64,000 nt of DNA from positions 1-64,000 of the forward strand of contig NZ_JALHMP010000006.1 in NCBI RefSeq assembly GCF_022843985.1, in the 5' to 3' direction. A model generated the notes under the pieces. That model was not told the origin of the DNA. It made no database searches and was given only the letters and a program-made list of their open reading frames with translations. Each line of letters begins with the position of its first letter. Within the stretch, counting starts at the first letter, position 1. Of this stretch, positions 38,648 through 47,558 are shown in pieces. The position numbers and the translations under genes were made by a program. Source of the stretch: Phreatobacter sp. GTDB lineage: Bacteria > Pseudomonadota > Alphaproteobacteria > Rhizobiales > Phreatobacteraceae.

Positions 38648-40299
38648 TTCTGGGGCGCGGCAAGAAGGGTTCGTCGTCGGGCGTGGCGGGTCGCGTATCG
38701 CTCGACGGATTGCTGCGCCGCGCCGCCGAGATCCGCCCCGACGCCCGCGCCCTGGCCGATGCGCCGAACCGGCCTCATCTCATCGGCGGTGATCCACGCC
38801 AGCTCTCCTGGGCCGAACTCGACGGCCTCGTTGACGCCCTCGCCGGGCGGTTGCGGGACATGGGCCTCCCCACCGACGCCGTCGTCGCGACGCAGTTCGC
38901 CCTGTCGAGCGACGCGATCATCGCCCTTCTCGCCCTGTCGCGCGCCGGCCTCATCGCCGCGCCCGTGCCGCTCGGCTGGGGTCGGCGCGAGACCACGGCC
39001 CATCTTCAGCGCACCGGCGCCCGCGCCATCCTGACCGCCGGCCGCATCGGCCCGATGGACTGCGCCGACATGATGCGTTTCGCCGCTGCCGAGACCTTCT
39101 CCGTCCGCTTCGTCCTGTCGCTCGGCGGACCACCCCTCGACGGCGTCATCCCGCTCGACGACGTGCTGACACTACCGGTCGCTGCCGATCGGATCGAGAT
39201 CGCGCGTCCGGACAATCCCGCCGACCATATCGCGGTGGTCACCACTGACGCGGTGGCGGAAGGCCATATTGCTGTCGCCCGCAGCCATAATGAACTGATC
39301 GCCGGGGGCCTAGCCGCCTTCATGGCCGGCGTACCGGACGAACATTCGGTCTTCGCCGCGACCCTGGCGCCGGATTGTTTCGCCGGAATCGCCCTGCAGA
39401 TCATCCCCTGGCTCATGGCCGGCGGCACCCTCGTCGCCCATCCGCCCCTGGCGCTGCGCATCGTCATCGACCGTCTGGCCCCTGACGGCACCACCCACGC
39501 GGTGCTGCCTGCCGCCGCCGCCGCGGCCGTGGTGAATGCCCGCCTGGCCCAGCGGCCGGCGCTGCGCCACCTCGCTCTCTTTTCCCGGCGCCCCGTCGAG
39601 AGCCAGGCCTTCGCGGAGGCCATTGCCGAAGGTCTCGCCGTCGACATCTTCCTCGGCATCGGCGAAACCGCGGTCGCACGCGCGCTCAAGGGCCAGCCGG
39701 GCGCCCTGATGCTGGGACCAGACAGCCATACGTCGGGCGGCGGGCAGTCGCCGATCCTGGTCGAATCGCGCGTCGGGCCAGAGGGTCACCTGTCGCTGCG
39801 CGGCGCCATGGTGCCACGCGCCGCCTTCCCGCCCGGGGCCGAGAACGGCCAGCCGCCCTTCTGGTCTGTCGACGCGGACGGGTTCCGCGACACCGGACTG
39901 CCGGCCGCCGCCGACAAGGCCCGCAAGAGCGTCGCCATCGGCTCGCGCGAGCCGGGTGTGGTCTCCATCGGCGGCCGTCGCTTCGCCGAGAGCGCGCTGC
40001 GCGCCGCCTATGTCGAGGCCGGCGGCGAGATCGCCCCGGTCATCCGGCCCGATCCCCTGCTCGGTGACCGGGTATCGGGCGTCGTCGGTGACGGTCGGGC
40101 GATCGCAGGACTGGCAAGCCGCCTTCTCGAGACGGGTGTGACGCCCCTCGCCATTCCCGGCGGGACCCGGCAGGCCGTGCAGATGCCCTTCGAGGACACG
40201 CGGCCGCGCGAACCGGAACCGCTGCTCGACCCGCTCGGCGATGCCCATTCCGCCCTTGCACAACTCCTGAGCGTGGCGCGGGCGGCCGCGGGGTATTAA
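38644..40299 (+). CDS. Adenylate-forming (acyl-CoA synthetase-like) protein with degenerate active site
   Basis: A 551-residue protein with the overall length and layout of ANL-superfamily enzymes. The LSWAELDGLVDALAGRLRDMG start and the SRAGLIAAPVPLGWGRRE region are typical. The catalytic motifs are eroded: the P-loop (usually TSGTTGxPK) reads TTDAVAEGHIAVARS, the late TGD has become TGL, and the A10 lysine (PKTxSGK type) is missing in IPGGTRQAVQ. The A5-like GIGETA is kept. It is therefore probably inactive in adenylation, or uses altered chemistry. Start GTG overlaps the stop of the YejA-like gene, implying coupled translation. Function unknown. Confidence 0.75.
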   Translation: MILGRGKKGSSSGVAGRVSLDGLLRRAAEIRPDARALADAPNRPHLIGGDPRQLSWAELDGLVDALAGRLRDMGLPTDAVVATQFALSSDAIIALLALSRAGLIAAPVPLGWGRRETTAHLQRTGARAILTAGRIGPMDCADMMRFAAAETFSVRFVLSLGGPPLDGVIPLDDVLTLPVAADRIEIARPDNPADHIAVVTTDAVAEGHIAVARSHNELIAGGLAAFMAGVPDEHSVFAATLAPDCFAGIALQIIPWLMAGGTLVAHPPLALRIVIDRLAPDGTTHAVLPAAAAAAVVNARLAQRPALRHLALFSRRPVESQAFAEAIAEGLAVDIFLGIGETAVARALKGQPGALMLGPDSHTSGGGQSPILVESRVGPEGHLSLRGAMVPRAAFPPGAENGQPPFWSVDADGFRDTGLPAAADKARKSVAIGSREPGVVSIGGRRFAESALRAAYVEAGGEIAPVIRPDPLLGDRVSGVVGDGRAIAGLASRLLETGVTPLAIPGGTRQAVQMPFEDTRPREPEPLLDPLGDAHSALAQLLSVARAAAGY

Positions 40300-40327
40300 A
40301 TCTGGGCTTTCTGTCAGGGAGCCTGCC

Positions 40328-41017
40328 ATGGCCGATACCCCATCCTCGACCCCGCCCGTGCTGACGATCGACGTCGTCTCCGACGTCGTCTGCCCCTGGT
40401 GTTTCGTCGGCAAGCGCCGGCTGGAAAAGGCGCTGGCCCTGACACCCGACATCGCAACGGAGATCCACTGGCGGCCCTTCCAGCTCGCGCCGGACCTGCC
40501 GCCCGAGGGCAAGCCGCGGCGCCAGTACATGCTCGACAAGTTCGGCGATCCCGAACGGATCCGGCAGATCCACGAAAGGCTGACCGGGATCGGCGCCGAA
40601 GAGGGAATCGCCTTCGATTTTGACCGCATCGCCATCGCCCCCAACACGCTGAACGCCCACCGCCTGATCCTGTGGGCCCGATCGCCAGAAACGCAGAACC
40701 GCGTCGTCGAAGCGCTGTTCTCCGCCTTCTTCATTGAGGGGCGCAACCTGGCCGACAACGCCGAACTCGTCGCCATCGGGGCATCCTGTGGCCTCGATCC
40801 TGAACTCCTGGCGGAGCTGTTTGCGACGGACGCCGATATCGACCGGACCCGCCGCGAATATGTCTCGGCGCAGAAGATCGGCGTGAGCGGTGTTCCCTTC
40901 TTCATCGTCGCCGGTCGCTATGGCATCGCCGGCGCCGAGGCGCCGGAGACGATCGCCGGTGCCATCCGCAAGGCAGCGGCGGAAGTGACGGCAAAGGCGG
41001 GCCATGTGGCTTCGTGA
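40328..41017 (+). CDS. DsbA-family thioredoxin-fold oxidoreductase (FrnE-like)
   Basis: A 229-residue cytoplasmic protein (no signal peptide) with the thioredoxin-fold active site CPWC at 22-25, a helical insertion, and the cis-proline motif VSGVPFF near residue 195. This matches the FrnE/YwbO subgroup, described as disulfide isomerase in Deinococcus and as 2-hydroxychromene-2-carboxylate isomerase relatives. Natural partner unknown. It stands 28 bases after the ANL-like gene and 41 before moaC on the same strand. Confidence 0.9.
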   Translation: MADTPSSTPPVLTIDVVSDVVCPWCFVGKRRLEKALALTPDIATEIHWRPFQLAPDLPPEGKPRRQYMLDKFGDPERIRQIHERLTGIGAEEGIAFDFDRIAIAPNTLNAHRLILWARSPETQNRVVEALFSAFFIEGRNLADNAELVAIGASCGLDPELLAELFATDADIDRTRREYVSAQKIGVSGVPFFIVAGRYGIAGAEAPETIAGAIRKAAAEVTAKAGHVAS

Positions 41018-41058
41018 CAGCCGTTGCGGAGCGTGAGTGGAGGCGCTAGGTCCGGTCC

Positions 41059-41544
41059 ATGGCACAGTCGAAGACCCTTACCCATCTCGATGCGAGCGGC
41101 ACGGCCAACATGGTCGACGTCTCCGCCAAACCGGCCACGGAGCGCACGGCGGTCGCCGTGGGAACGGTGGTGATGAAGGCGGAGACCCTCGCCCTGGTGC
41201 GCGCGGGCGACGCCAAGAAGGGCGACGTCCTCGGCACGGCGCGCCTCGCGGGCATCATGGCGGCCAAGCGCACCCACGAACTCATTCCCCTCTGCCATCC
41301 GCTGCTGCTGACCAAGGTCGCCGTGGACGTCACGCCCGACGACGCGCTGCCGGGCGTCAGGGTAAGCGCCACGGTCAAGGTGTCTGGCCAGACGGGTGTT
41401 GAGATGGAGGCCCTCACGGCGGTCTCGGTCGCCTGCCTGACGGTCTACGACATGGTCAAGGCCGTCGACCGGGGCATGCGGATCGAAGCCGTGCATCTCG
41501 TCGAGAAGACCGGCGGCGCCTCCGGCACCTACAGGGCGGAGTAA
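41059..41544 (+). CDS. moaC: Cyclic pyranopterin monophosphate synthase MoaC
   Basis: A 161-residue enzyme that converts the MoaA product to cyclic pyranopterin monophosphate in molybdenum cofactor synthesis. Conserved elements are [14 protein letters not shown], the [20 protein letters not shown] segment, the LIPLCHPL active-site loop, [23 protein letters not shown] and a C-terminal KTGGASG. It is 3 bases ahead of moeA. The product is needed by the xanthine dehydrogenase of this window. Confidence 0.96.
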   Translation: MAQSKTLTHLDASGTANMVDVSAKPATERTAVAVGTVVMKAETLALVRAGDAKKGDVLGTARLAGIMAAKRTHELIPLCHPLLLTKVAVDVTPDDALPGVRVSATVKVSGQTGVEMEALTAVSVACLTVYDMVKAVDRGMRIEAVHLVEKTGGASGTYRAE

Positions 41545-41547
41545 GCC

Positions 41548-42750
41548 ATGGCGGGCCTGCTTCCCGTCGCCGAAGCGCTTGCCCGCGTGCTGGCGGGAGC
41601 TGCCCCCCTGCCGGAAGAATGGATCCCCGTCGGCACCTGCGACGGCCGTGTGCTCACCCGTGACCTGGTCTCCGGTCGCAGCCAGCCGCCGGACGACATG
41701 TCGTCGATGGATGGTTATGCGGTGCGCAGCGCCGACCTGCCGGGAGTGCTAAGCGTCATCGGCGAATCGGCGGCGGGCCGCAGTTTCGCCGGCGCTGTCA
41801 CCGCCGGCACGGCGGTACGGATCTTTACCGGCGCACCGGTGCCAGCCGGAGCCGACGCGATCGTCATGCAGGAGGAAGCCCGGCGCGACGGCGACGAGGT
41901 CGCGGTAACGACCGGTGTTAGCGCCGGACAGTTCATCCGCCGCCGCGGGCTCGACTTCACCGAGGGTCTGACGGGTCTGGCGTCCGGCACGCTGATGAAC
42001 CCGCGCCGCTTGGCGCTCGCCGCCGCCATGAATCATGCCACCGTTCCGGTACACCGCAGGCCGCGGGTCGCCATCCTTTCGACCGGCGACGAACTGGTGG
42101 AACCTGGGACGGCGCCGGGACCGGACCAGATCGTCTCCTCGAACGCCCTGGCGCTGGCCGCCATCGTCCGGCGGGCCGGCGGCGAACCCACCATGCTCGG
42201 CATAGCGCCGGACCGCCTCGCTGAGACCCTCTCGCGCGTGCGCGGCGCCCGCGAAACGGGCCACGACGTCCTCGTGACCTCCGGCGGTGCTTCGGTCGGC
42301 GAATATGACCTGATGCGCGAGGTGATCGCCGCCGAGGGCGCCGCACCCGGCTTCTGGAAGATCGCGATGCGCCCGGGCAAACCCCTGATGATGGCCGATC
42401 TCGGCCCGATGCGCCTGCTCGGCCTGCCGGGCAATCCCGTCGCCTCGTTCGTCTGCGCGACCCTCTTCCTGCGGCCGCTGCTGTTTCGCCTCAGCGGGCG
42501 CAGCGACGCGGACGACCCGACCGAAGAAGCTGTGCTCGGTACGGACGTCGGTCCCAACGACCTCAGGGCCGACCATCTGCGCGCGACCCTCGCGACGCGC
42601 GACGGCCAACTCGTCGCAACGCCCTTTGCTGTCCAGGACTCGTCGATGATCCGGGTGCTCGCCGAGGCCGACGCCCTCATTCTCCGGCCGCCCCATGCCC
42701 CGGCCGCGGCAGCGGGAAGCCCCTGCCGGATTCTCCGTCTCGACCCCTAG
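41548..42750 (+). CDS. moeA: Molybdopterin molybdenumtransferase MoeA
   Basis: A 400-residue enzyme that inserts molybdate into adenylated molybdopterin. Domain features include the entry SQPPDDMSSMDGYAVR, the TGAPVPAGADAIVMQE motif, the MPT-binding STGDELVEPG and SGGASVGEYD motifs, PGKPLMMADLG and LGLPGNPVASFV. The domain order and length are standard. Translation is linked to moaC. A short 5-bp hairpin right after the stop (42752-42766) lacks a T-run, so readthrough toward lexA is possible, though lexA has its own LexA boxes. Confidence 0.95.
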   Translation: MAGLLPVAEALARVLAGAAPLPEEWIPVGTCDGRVLTRDLVSGRSQPPDDMSSMDGYAVRSADLPGVLSVIGESAAGRSFAGAVTAGTAVRIFTGAPVPAGADAIVMQEEARRDGDEVAVTTGVSAGQFIRRRGLDFTEGLTGLASGTLMNPRRLALAAAMNHATVPVHRRPRVAILSTGDELVEPGTAPGPDQIVSSNALALAAIVRRAGGEPTMLGIAPDRLAETLSRVRGARETGHDVLVTSGGASVGEYDLMREVIAAEGAAPGFWKIAMRPGKPLMMADLGPMRLLGLPGNPVASFVCATLFLRPLLFRLSGRSDADDPTEEAVLGTDVGPNDLRADHLRATLATRDGQLVATPFAVQDSSMIRVLAEADALILRPPHAPAAAAGSPCRILRLDP

Positions 42751-42781
42751 ACCGGTTCTTTACCGGATATCAACGGTTGCG

Positions 42782-42796
42782 GAACACATAAAGAAC
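42782..42796 (-). promoter_or_regulatory. LexA (SOS) box, distal, GAAC-N7-GAAC
   Basis: GAAC (42782-42785), seven bases, GAAC (42793-42796). This is the reverse complement of the alphaproteobacterial SOS box GTTC-N7-GTTC. It lies 65 bases before the lexA ATG and 11 bases before a second box on the other strand. It should bind LexA and contribute to autorepression. Confidence 0.8.
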
Positions 42797-42807
42797 AGAT
42801 AGTGATT

Positions 42808-42822
42808 GTTCATGGTCTGTTC
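42808..42822 (+). promoter_or_regulatory. LexA (SOS) box, proximal, GTTC-N7-GTTC
   Basis: GTTC (42808-42811), seven bases, GTTC (42819-42822), an exact match to the direct-repeat LexA box of alphaproteobacteria. It ends 38 bases before the lexA start codon, overlapping the likely promoter, as expected for self-repression that is lifted when RecA triggers LexA cleavage. Confidence 0.88.
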
Positions 42823-42860
42823 GGGTGAGTCGGACCGATGAAATCCAGGAACGGAAACCG

Positions 42861-43553
42861 ATGCTGACGCGCAAGCAACATGAACTTCTCCGCTTCATCC
42901 AGGAGCGCCTGAAGGAAAGCGGCGTGCCCCCGTCCTTCGACGAGATGAAGGAAGCGCTCGACCTCAAGTCGAAATCCGGCATCCACAGGCTGATCACCGC
43001 TCTAGAAGAACGCGGGTTCATTCGCCGGCTACCGAATAGAGCGCGGGCCCTGGAGGTGATTCGCCAGCCAGAGCAATCGGCCGGCCCCGCCCGCGGCAAG
43101 TTTTCGCCGAGCGTCATCGAGGGCTCGCTCGGCCGCGCCCGTCCGACTGTATCCGACGAAGACGTGGCCATGCCGGTTTCCGTGCCGCTGATGGGCCGCA
43201 TCGCTGCAGGCGTGCCGCGCGAAGCCATCGAACAGCGCATGTCAACAGTCTCGGTCCCGCCGGAAATGCTGACGCGCGGCGAGCACTATGCGCTTGAAGT
43301 CAAGGGCGATTCCATGATTGAGGCGGGCATCCTTGAAGGTGACCTCGCACTGATCCGCAAGGGCGACAGCGCCGAGACCGGCGATATTGTCGTCGCGCTG
43401 ATCGATGATGAGGAAGCGACGCTCAAGCGCCTGCGCAAGCGCGGCACCTCCATCGCCCTCGAGGCCGCGAACCCGGCCTATGAGACGCGTGTCCTGGGGC
43501 CTGACCGGGTGCAGATCCAGGGCAAGCTGGTCGGCCTCATCAGGCGCTACTGA
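42861..43553 (+). CDS. lexA: SOS response transcriptional repressor LexA
   Basis: A 230-residue repressor. The N-terminal winged helix (1-70) contains the [23 protein letters not shown] pattern of alphaproteobacterial LexA. The C-terminal S24 peptidase domain has the self-cleavage site Ala116-Gly117 (IAAGVP), nucleophile Ser151 in [10 protein letters not shown] and general base Lys189 in ATLKR. The ATG chosen begins [10 protein letters not shown]; an upstream in-frame ATG would add 12 unconserved residues. Two SOS boxes precede it. It converges with comEC, 6 bases between stops. Confidence 0.97.
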   Translation: MLTRKQHELLRFIQERLKESGVPPSFDEMKEALDLKSKSGIHRLITALEERGFIRRLPNRARALEVIRQPEQSAGPARGKFSPSVIEGSLGRARPTVSDEDVAMPVSVPLMGRIAAGVPREAIEQRMSTVSVPPEMLTRGEHYALEVKGDSMIEAGILEGDLALIRKGDSAETGDIVVALIDDEEATLKRLRKRGTSIALEAANPAYETRVLGPDRVQIQGKLVGLIRRY

Positions 43554-43559
43554 GGCGCG

Positions 43560-45905
43560 TTATTGAGCCGGCTCTGGATCGATCTCCTCCAGGTCAGGGC
43601 CGAGCCCGCTTTCTGCAGGCAGGTCTGCAGATGGCGCCGCGGCGCTGCGGCTGGGAAACCTGAGAACCGGCGGCGCAACGCCGGGCGGCCGCGGCCGGAA
43701 CCAGGGCCGTTCCGCACTCATCGGCCGGGCGGCCTCGACCCGCAACCCCCCGGCCTCCGCATGGATCCGCAGCGCCCCTGTCCAGGCGATGGCGCGCAGG
43801 TCGACGACGATGGCGGCGCAACCTGGCGGTGGATCATTCCGCGTCACGACGATCCGCGCCTCGTGGCAGTCGTCGGGCAGCGCATCGGGATGGCGCGGTA
43901 CGGCGATCCGCCCGCCGCCCGCCAGCGGCATCGCGCAACCCAGAGAATCGCAGCGGACGCCCTCCTGCAGCGTCTCGTCGGTGGCACTGCGGCGGTCCGC
44001 TTCCCCGCTCAGCCAGCGCTGGACGGCGAAACGATTGCCGCGCGCCGAGACGACCCGCAGCGTTCCGTCCGGAGCACGGGCGGCGACTGTCGCCCCCTCC
44101 CCGTCGACCAGGAGCAGCGGTCGCTGTCCGTCCGGTGCCATGAGCAGGCCCAGCGCGACGGCCGGCAAGCCGAGCCAGCGCAGCGGTGTCGAGAACAACC
44201 CGAGAATGATGAAACCGGCCGACAAGGTCAGCAGCCCGGTCGGATGGAGCGACGGCACGATGACCCGCCCCCCGGGCCAGGACGCCACCCATTCTCCCGA
44301 CCGCACGAAGAGATCGATGCCGAGACCCGCCAGGGCCCAGACAGGCTTGTCCCAGCCGAAGGGCCAGAGCAGCAGGGCGAGGATCTGCAGCGGCATCACG
44401 AAGAATTCGATGATCGGTGCGCCCAGGAGATTTCCGGCGACGCCATAGAGATGCACCGCATTGACATGGAACGCCGCATAGGGCGTCGTCGCCAGGGATG
44501 CGACGAAGGAACTGGTCGCGAGCCCGATCACCCCGTTGGTGACGATGAGGAGCGAGCGACCCCATCCCGCCGGATCGCCGGAATGCCGCTCGGCCCAGGG
44601 ACGCAGGGTGACATAGCCGGCGATCAGCGCCAGGGTGGCGGCGAAGGACATCTGGAAGCTCGGCCCCAGCAGGCTTTCAGGAGCAATCAACAGGACGGCG
44701 ATCGCGGCCAACGCCAGCGTCCGGAGCGTCAGTGCACCGCGGTCGAGGGCGACGCCGACCAGCACCACGGCGATCATGATCCACGAGCGCTGGGTCGCCA
44801 CCTCCGCGCCGGAGATAACGAGATAGACGGTGGAGACGAGGAGCGCGACGAGCGCAGCCCAGGCCTTGACGTGGCGGGTCAACGCAAGGGACGGCACCAG
44901 CGCCAATCCGCCGCGCACCACGGCGAAGATCAGTGCAGCAACCAAAGCCATGTGGAAGCCCGAGATCGAGAGGATGTGATAGGTGCCGGCGGCGCGCATC
45001 GCCTCGTTGATGCCTTCGGGGATGCCGTCGCGCTTGCCGCTGACCAGAGCGTCGGCGATGGCGCCAGCCGGCCCCGGGATCGCCGCACGGATCCGCGTGC
45101 TGATGGCGGTCCGCACGCTGTCAAGGCGAGCCCTCAGTTGCACCGGCCAGGGCGGATCCCCGGTGGCTGATGTGGCGCCGATCGTGACCGCACCGATGAT
45201 GAAGCCGCTGGCGCCGAGCCCCATGAAATAGGCGTCGCGGCCGAAATCGTAGTGACCTGGTGCGGCGGGATCGGCGGGCGGGCGCAGCCTTGCGGCCAGT
45301 GTGACCGCCTGGCCGACGGCGACCGAAGTACGCGTCCGGCTGGTGACGCGGATGCGCTGGGGAATCTGCGGTGGCGCTGGCGCCATCGTGATCACATGGA
45401 GCGTCAGGCGGTCACCGGCCTCGCGTTTCTCCACGGCCTCGACCCAGGCCTCGATCTTCACCGTGCCGGTTTCGCCGGCGAGGACCGGGTGCTTGATCCA
45501 TTGGGTCTTCAGCGTCGCTGCCGCAAAACCCCCTGCCATGGCGGCCAGTGCCGACACGACCAGGAACGCTGCGTAGCGCTCGCGCAGGCGAAAGGCGGCG
45601 AGACACAGCAGGGCGAGCAGCATCAGAGGGGCCGCCAGAGCCGGTTCCGCGGGCGCGGCGAAATACAGAAGAATGCCCGCACCCATCGCCACGGGCAGCA
45701 TCAGGAAGGCACGGCCGCGTTCGAGTTCCAGCGCGCCCCAGCGCCTCAGGCGACCTGTCCAGACATCGAGGGTGGGGCCGGGCCACGCACCTGCCACCGG
45801 CCAGGCGCGGCCGGCCACCGCGGCAGCGATGGTCTTTGCCCGCGTTCTCACCGTCTCGCCCCCATGGGGCCGCTCCCCAAGCCGTCTACAACATGCTACA
45901 GCCAC
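43560..45905 (-). CDS. ComEC/Rec2-family membrane protein, without beta-lactamase domain
   Basis: A 781-residue membrane protein. An N-terminal DUF4131-like region (about 60-230) leads into the Competence domain with many membrane segments (about 270-580) containing the signature HILSISGFHMALVA. In naturally competent bacteria ComEC is the inner-membrane channel for single-stranded DNA. The C-terminal 180 residues do not show the HxHxDH motif of the usual metallo-beta-lactamase domain; they look like a degenerate remnant plus an acidic, Pro-rich tail. GTG at 45905 follows a GGAAAGG site; a later GTG (45848) is also possible. Position between lexA and gltX is conserved in Hyphomicrobiales. Confidence 0.87.
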   Translation of the reverse strand: MAVACCRRLGERPHGGETVRTRAKTIAAAVAGRAWPVAGAWPGPTLDVWTGRLRRWGALELERGRAFLMLPVAMGAGILLYFAAPAEPALAAPLMLLALLCLAAFRLRERYAAFLVVSALAAMAGGFAAATLKTQWIKHPVLAGETGTVKIEAWVEAVEKREAGDRLTLHVITMAPAPPQIPQRIRVTSRTRTSVAVGQAVTLAARLRPPADPAAPGHYDFGRDAYFMGLGASGFIIGAVTIGATSATGDPPWPVQLRARLDSVRTAISTRIRAAIPGPAGAIADALVSGKRDGIPEGINEAMRAAGTYHILSISGFHMALVAALIFAVVRGGLALVPSLALTRHVKAWAALVALLVSTVYLVISGAEVATQRSWIMIAVVLVGVALDRGALTLRTLALAAIAVLLIAPESLLGPSFQMSFAATLALIAGYVTLRPWAERHSGDPAGWGRSLLIVTNGVIGLATSSFVASLATTPYAAFHVNAVHLYGVAGNLLGAPIIEFFVMPLQILALLLWPFGWDKPVWALAGLGIDLFVRSGEWVASWPGGRVIVPSLHPTGLLTLSAGFIILGLFSTPLRWLGLPAVALGLLMAPDGQRPLLLVDGEGATVAARAPDGTLRVVSARGNRFAVQRWLSGEADRRSATDETLQEGVRCDSLGCAMPLAGGGRIAVPRHPDALPDDCHEARIVVTRNDPPPGCAAIVVDLRAIAWTGALRIHAEAGGLRVEAARPMSAERPWFRPRPPGVAPPVLRFPSRSAAAPSADLPAESGLGPDLEEIDPEPAQ

Positions 45906-45964
45906 GCCCTTTCCGGCCGAGAGCCTAGCGCGGCCCGGTTTGCCCTGTCGTCTTGGGAAGAATC

Positions 45965-47383
45965 ATGACCGTCGTCACCCGCTTTGCCCCCTCCCCGACG
46001 GGCTTCCTGCATATCGGCGGTGCCCGCACCGCCCTGTTCAACTGGCTCTATGCGAGGAAGACCGGCGGCAAGATGCTACTGCGCATCGAGGATACCGACC
46101 GCCAGCGGTCGACGACCGAGGCGATCGACGCGATCCTCGACGGCCTCTCCTGGCTCGGCCTCGCCTGGGACGACGACACCATCTACCAGTTCGCCCGTGC
46201 CGCGCGTCACGCCGAGGTCGCCCACCAATTGCTGGCGGCCGGGCGCGCTTATCATTGCTATGCAACACCCGAAGAACTGGACGAGATGCGGGCTCTCGCC
46301 ATGAAGGAGGGCCGTCCGCCGCGCTATGACGGCCGCTGGCGGGACCGCGACCCGGCAGACGCACCGGCCGGAATCAAGCCCGTGGTCCGCCTCAAGGGCC
46401 GGCAGGACGGCGAGACAGTGGTCGACGACCTGGTCCAGGGCCGTGTCGTCATTCCGAACAAGGATCTCGACGACCTCGTGCTGCTGCGATCGGACGGCAC
46501 GCCAACCTACATGCATGCGGTCGTCGTCGATGATCATGACATGGGGATTACCCATATCGTCCGCGGCGTCGACCACCTGACCAATGCCGCCCGCCAGACG
46601 CAGATCTACGAGGCGCTCGGCTGGCCGGTACCGGCCATGGCCCATATCCCGCTGATCCACGGTTCCGACGGCGCCAAGCTCTCCAAACGCCACGGCGCCC
46701 TCGGCGTCGAGCAGTACCGCGCCCTCGGCTACCTGCCCGAGGCGCTGCGCAACTATCTCGTGCGGCTGGGGTGGAGCCAGGGCGACAAGGAGTTCTTCTC
46801 AACCGAGGAGATGATCGAAGCCTTCGACCTCTCCGCCATCGGCCGCTCGCCGGCCCGCTTCGACCTCACCAAGCTCGAGGCGGTCAACGGCCATTATATC
46901 CGCCATGCCGACGATGCCAGGCTGCTCGCCGCCATCGACGACATTCTGCCCCATGTCGAGGGTGGTACCGAGATCGCCGCAGCCCTGACCGATGGCCGGC
47001 GCGCCCAGATCCTCAAGGCCATGCCGGGCATCAAGGAACGCGCCAAGACCGTGCTGGAACTGATCGACGGCGCCGGCTTCATCCTGGCGAACCGCCCCCT
47101 CGCCGTCGACGCCAAGGCGGCCGCCCTGCTGTCGCCGGAGGCGCGCCGCCACCTGTCGTCGCTGCATGGCCGTCTCGCGGCGCTCGGCGAATGGACTGCC
47201 GCCGCGGCCGATGCCGCGGTCCGTGCCGAGGCCGAGGCGCAGGGCATCAAGCTCGGTGCCATCGCTCAGCCGCTGCGGGCAGCGCTGACCGGACGCACCA
47301 CCTCTCCGGGTATTTTCGATGTCCTCGAGGTGCTCGGCCGCGACGAAAGCCTCGCCCGCATCGCCGATCAGATGCAGGCCTGA
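45965..47383 (+). CDS. gltX: Glutamyl-tRNA synthetase
   Basis: Charges tRNA-Glu with glutamate, supplying both translation and C5-pathway tetrapyrrole synthesis. The 472-residue class I synthetase has the HIGH-type motif HIGG at 16-19, the RIEDTD signature, and KLSKR for KMSKS; the C-terminal anticodon-binding domain is of normal length. Alphaproteobacteria often carry two GltX paralogues, one of which also loads tRNA-Gln; which type this is cannot be settled here. GGAAGA lies before the ATG. It is divergent from comEC. Confidence 0.95.
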   Translation: MTVVTRFAPSPTGFLHIGGARTALFNWLYARKTGGKMLLRIEDTDRQRSTTEAIDAILDGLSWLGLAWDDDTIYQFARAARHAEVAHQLLAAGRAYHCYATPEELDEMRALAMKEGRPPRYDGRWRDRDPADAPAGIKPVVRLKGRQDGETVVDDLVQGRVVIPNKDLDDLVLLRSDGTPTYMHAVVVDDHDMGITHIVRGVDHLTNAARQTQIYEALGWPVPAMAHIPLIHGSDGAKLSKRHGALGVEQYRALGYLPEALRNYLVRLGWSQGDKEFFSTEEMIEAFDLSAIGRSPARFDLTKLEAVNGHYIRHADDARLLAAIDDILPHVEGGTEIAAALTDGRRAQILKAMPGIKERAKTVLELIDGAGFILANRPLAVDAKAAALLSPEARRHLSSLHGRLAALGEWTAAAADAAVRAEAEAQGIKLGAIAQPLRAALTGRTTSPGIFDVLEVLGRDESLARIADQMQA

Positions 47384-47407
47384 CACGCCATCCAGGGCTG
47401 CAAATCC

Positions 47408-47434
47408 CCCGTCCTGCCGATGTCGCAGGGCGGG
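47408..47434 (+). other. Stem-loop between gltX and gltA
   Basis: CCCGTCCTGC (47408-47417) can pair with GCAGGGCGGG (47425-47434) over ten positions with one G-U pair, closing a 7-base loop. It begins 25 bases after the gltX stop. No T-run follows, so it is not a canonical intrinsic terminator; it could protect the gltX mRNA end or assist Rho-dependent termination. The 175-bp gap must also hold the gltA promoter, which was not recognised. Confidence 0.4.
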
Positions 47435-47558
47435 CCCTACGCAGCCGCACGCGCTTGCTGCTGGGTCAAAAAGCGTCTATCCGGTTTCTGGGGCGCGACG
47501 GGTGGAACCCACCATGGCCGGGCACGCATTTTCGGATAGGAAATTCAAGGGGTTGCTG

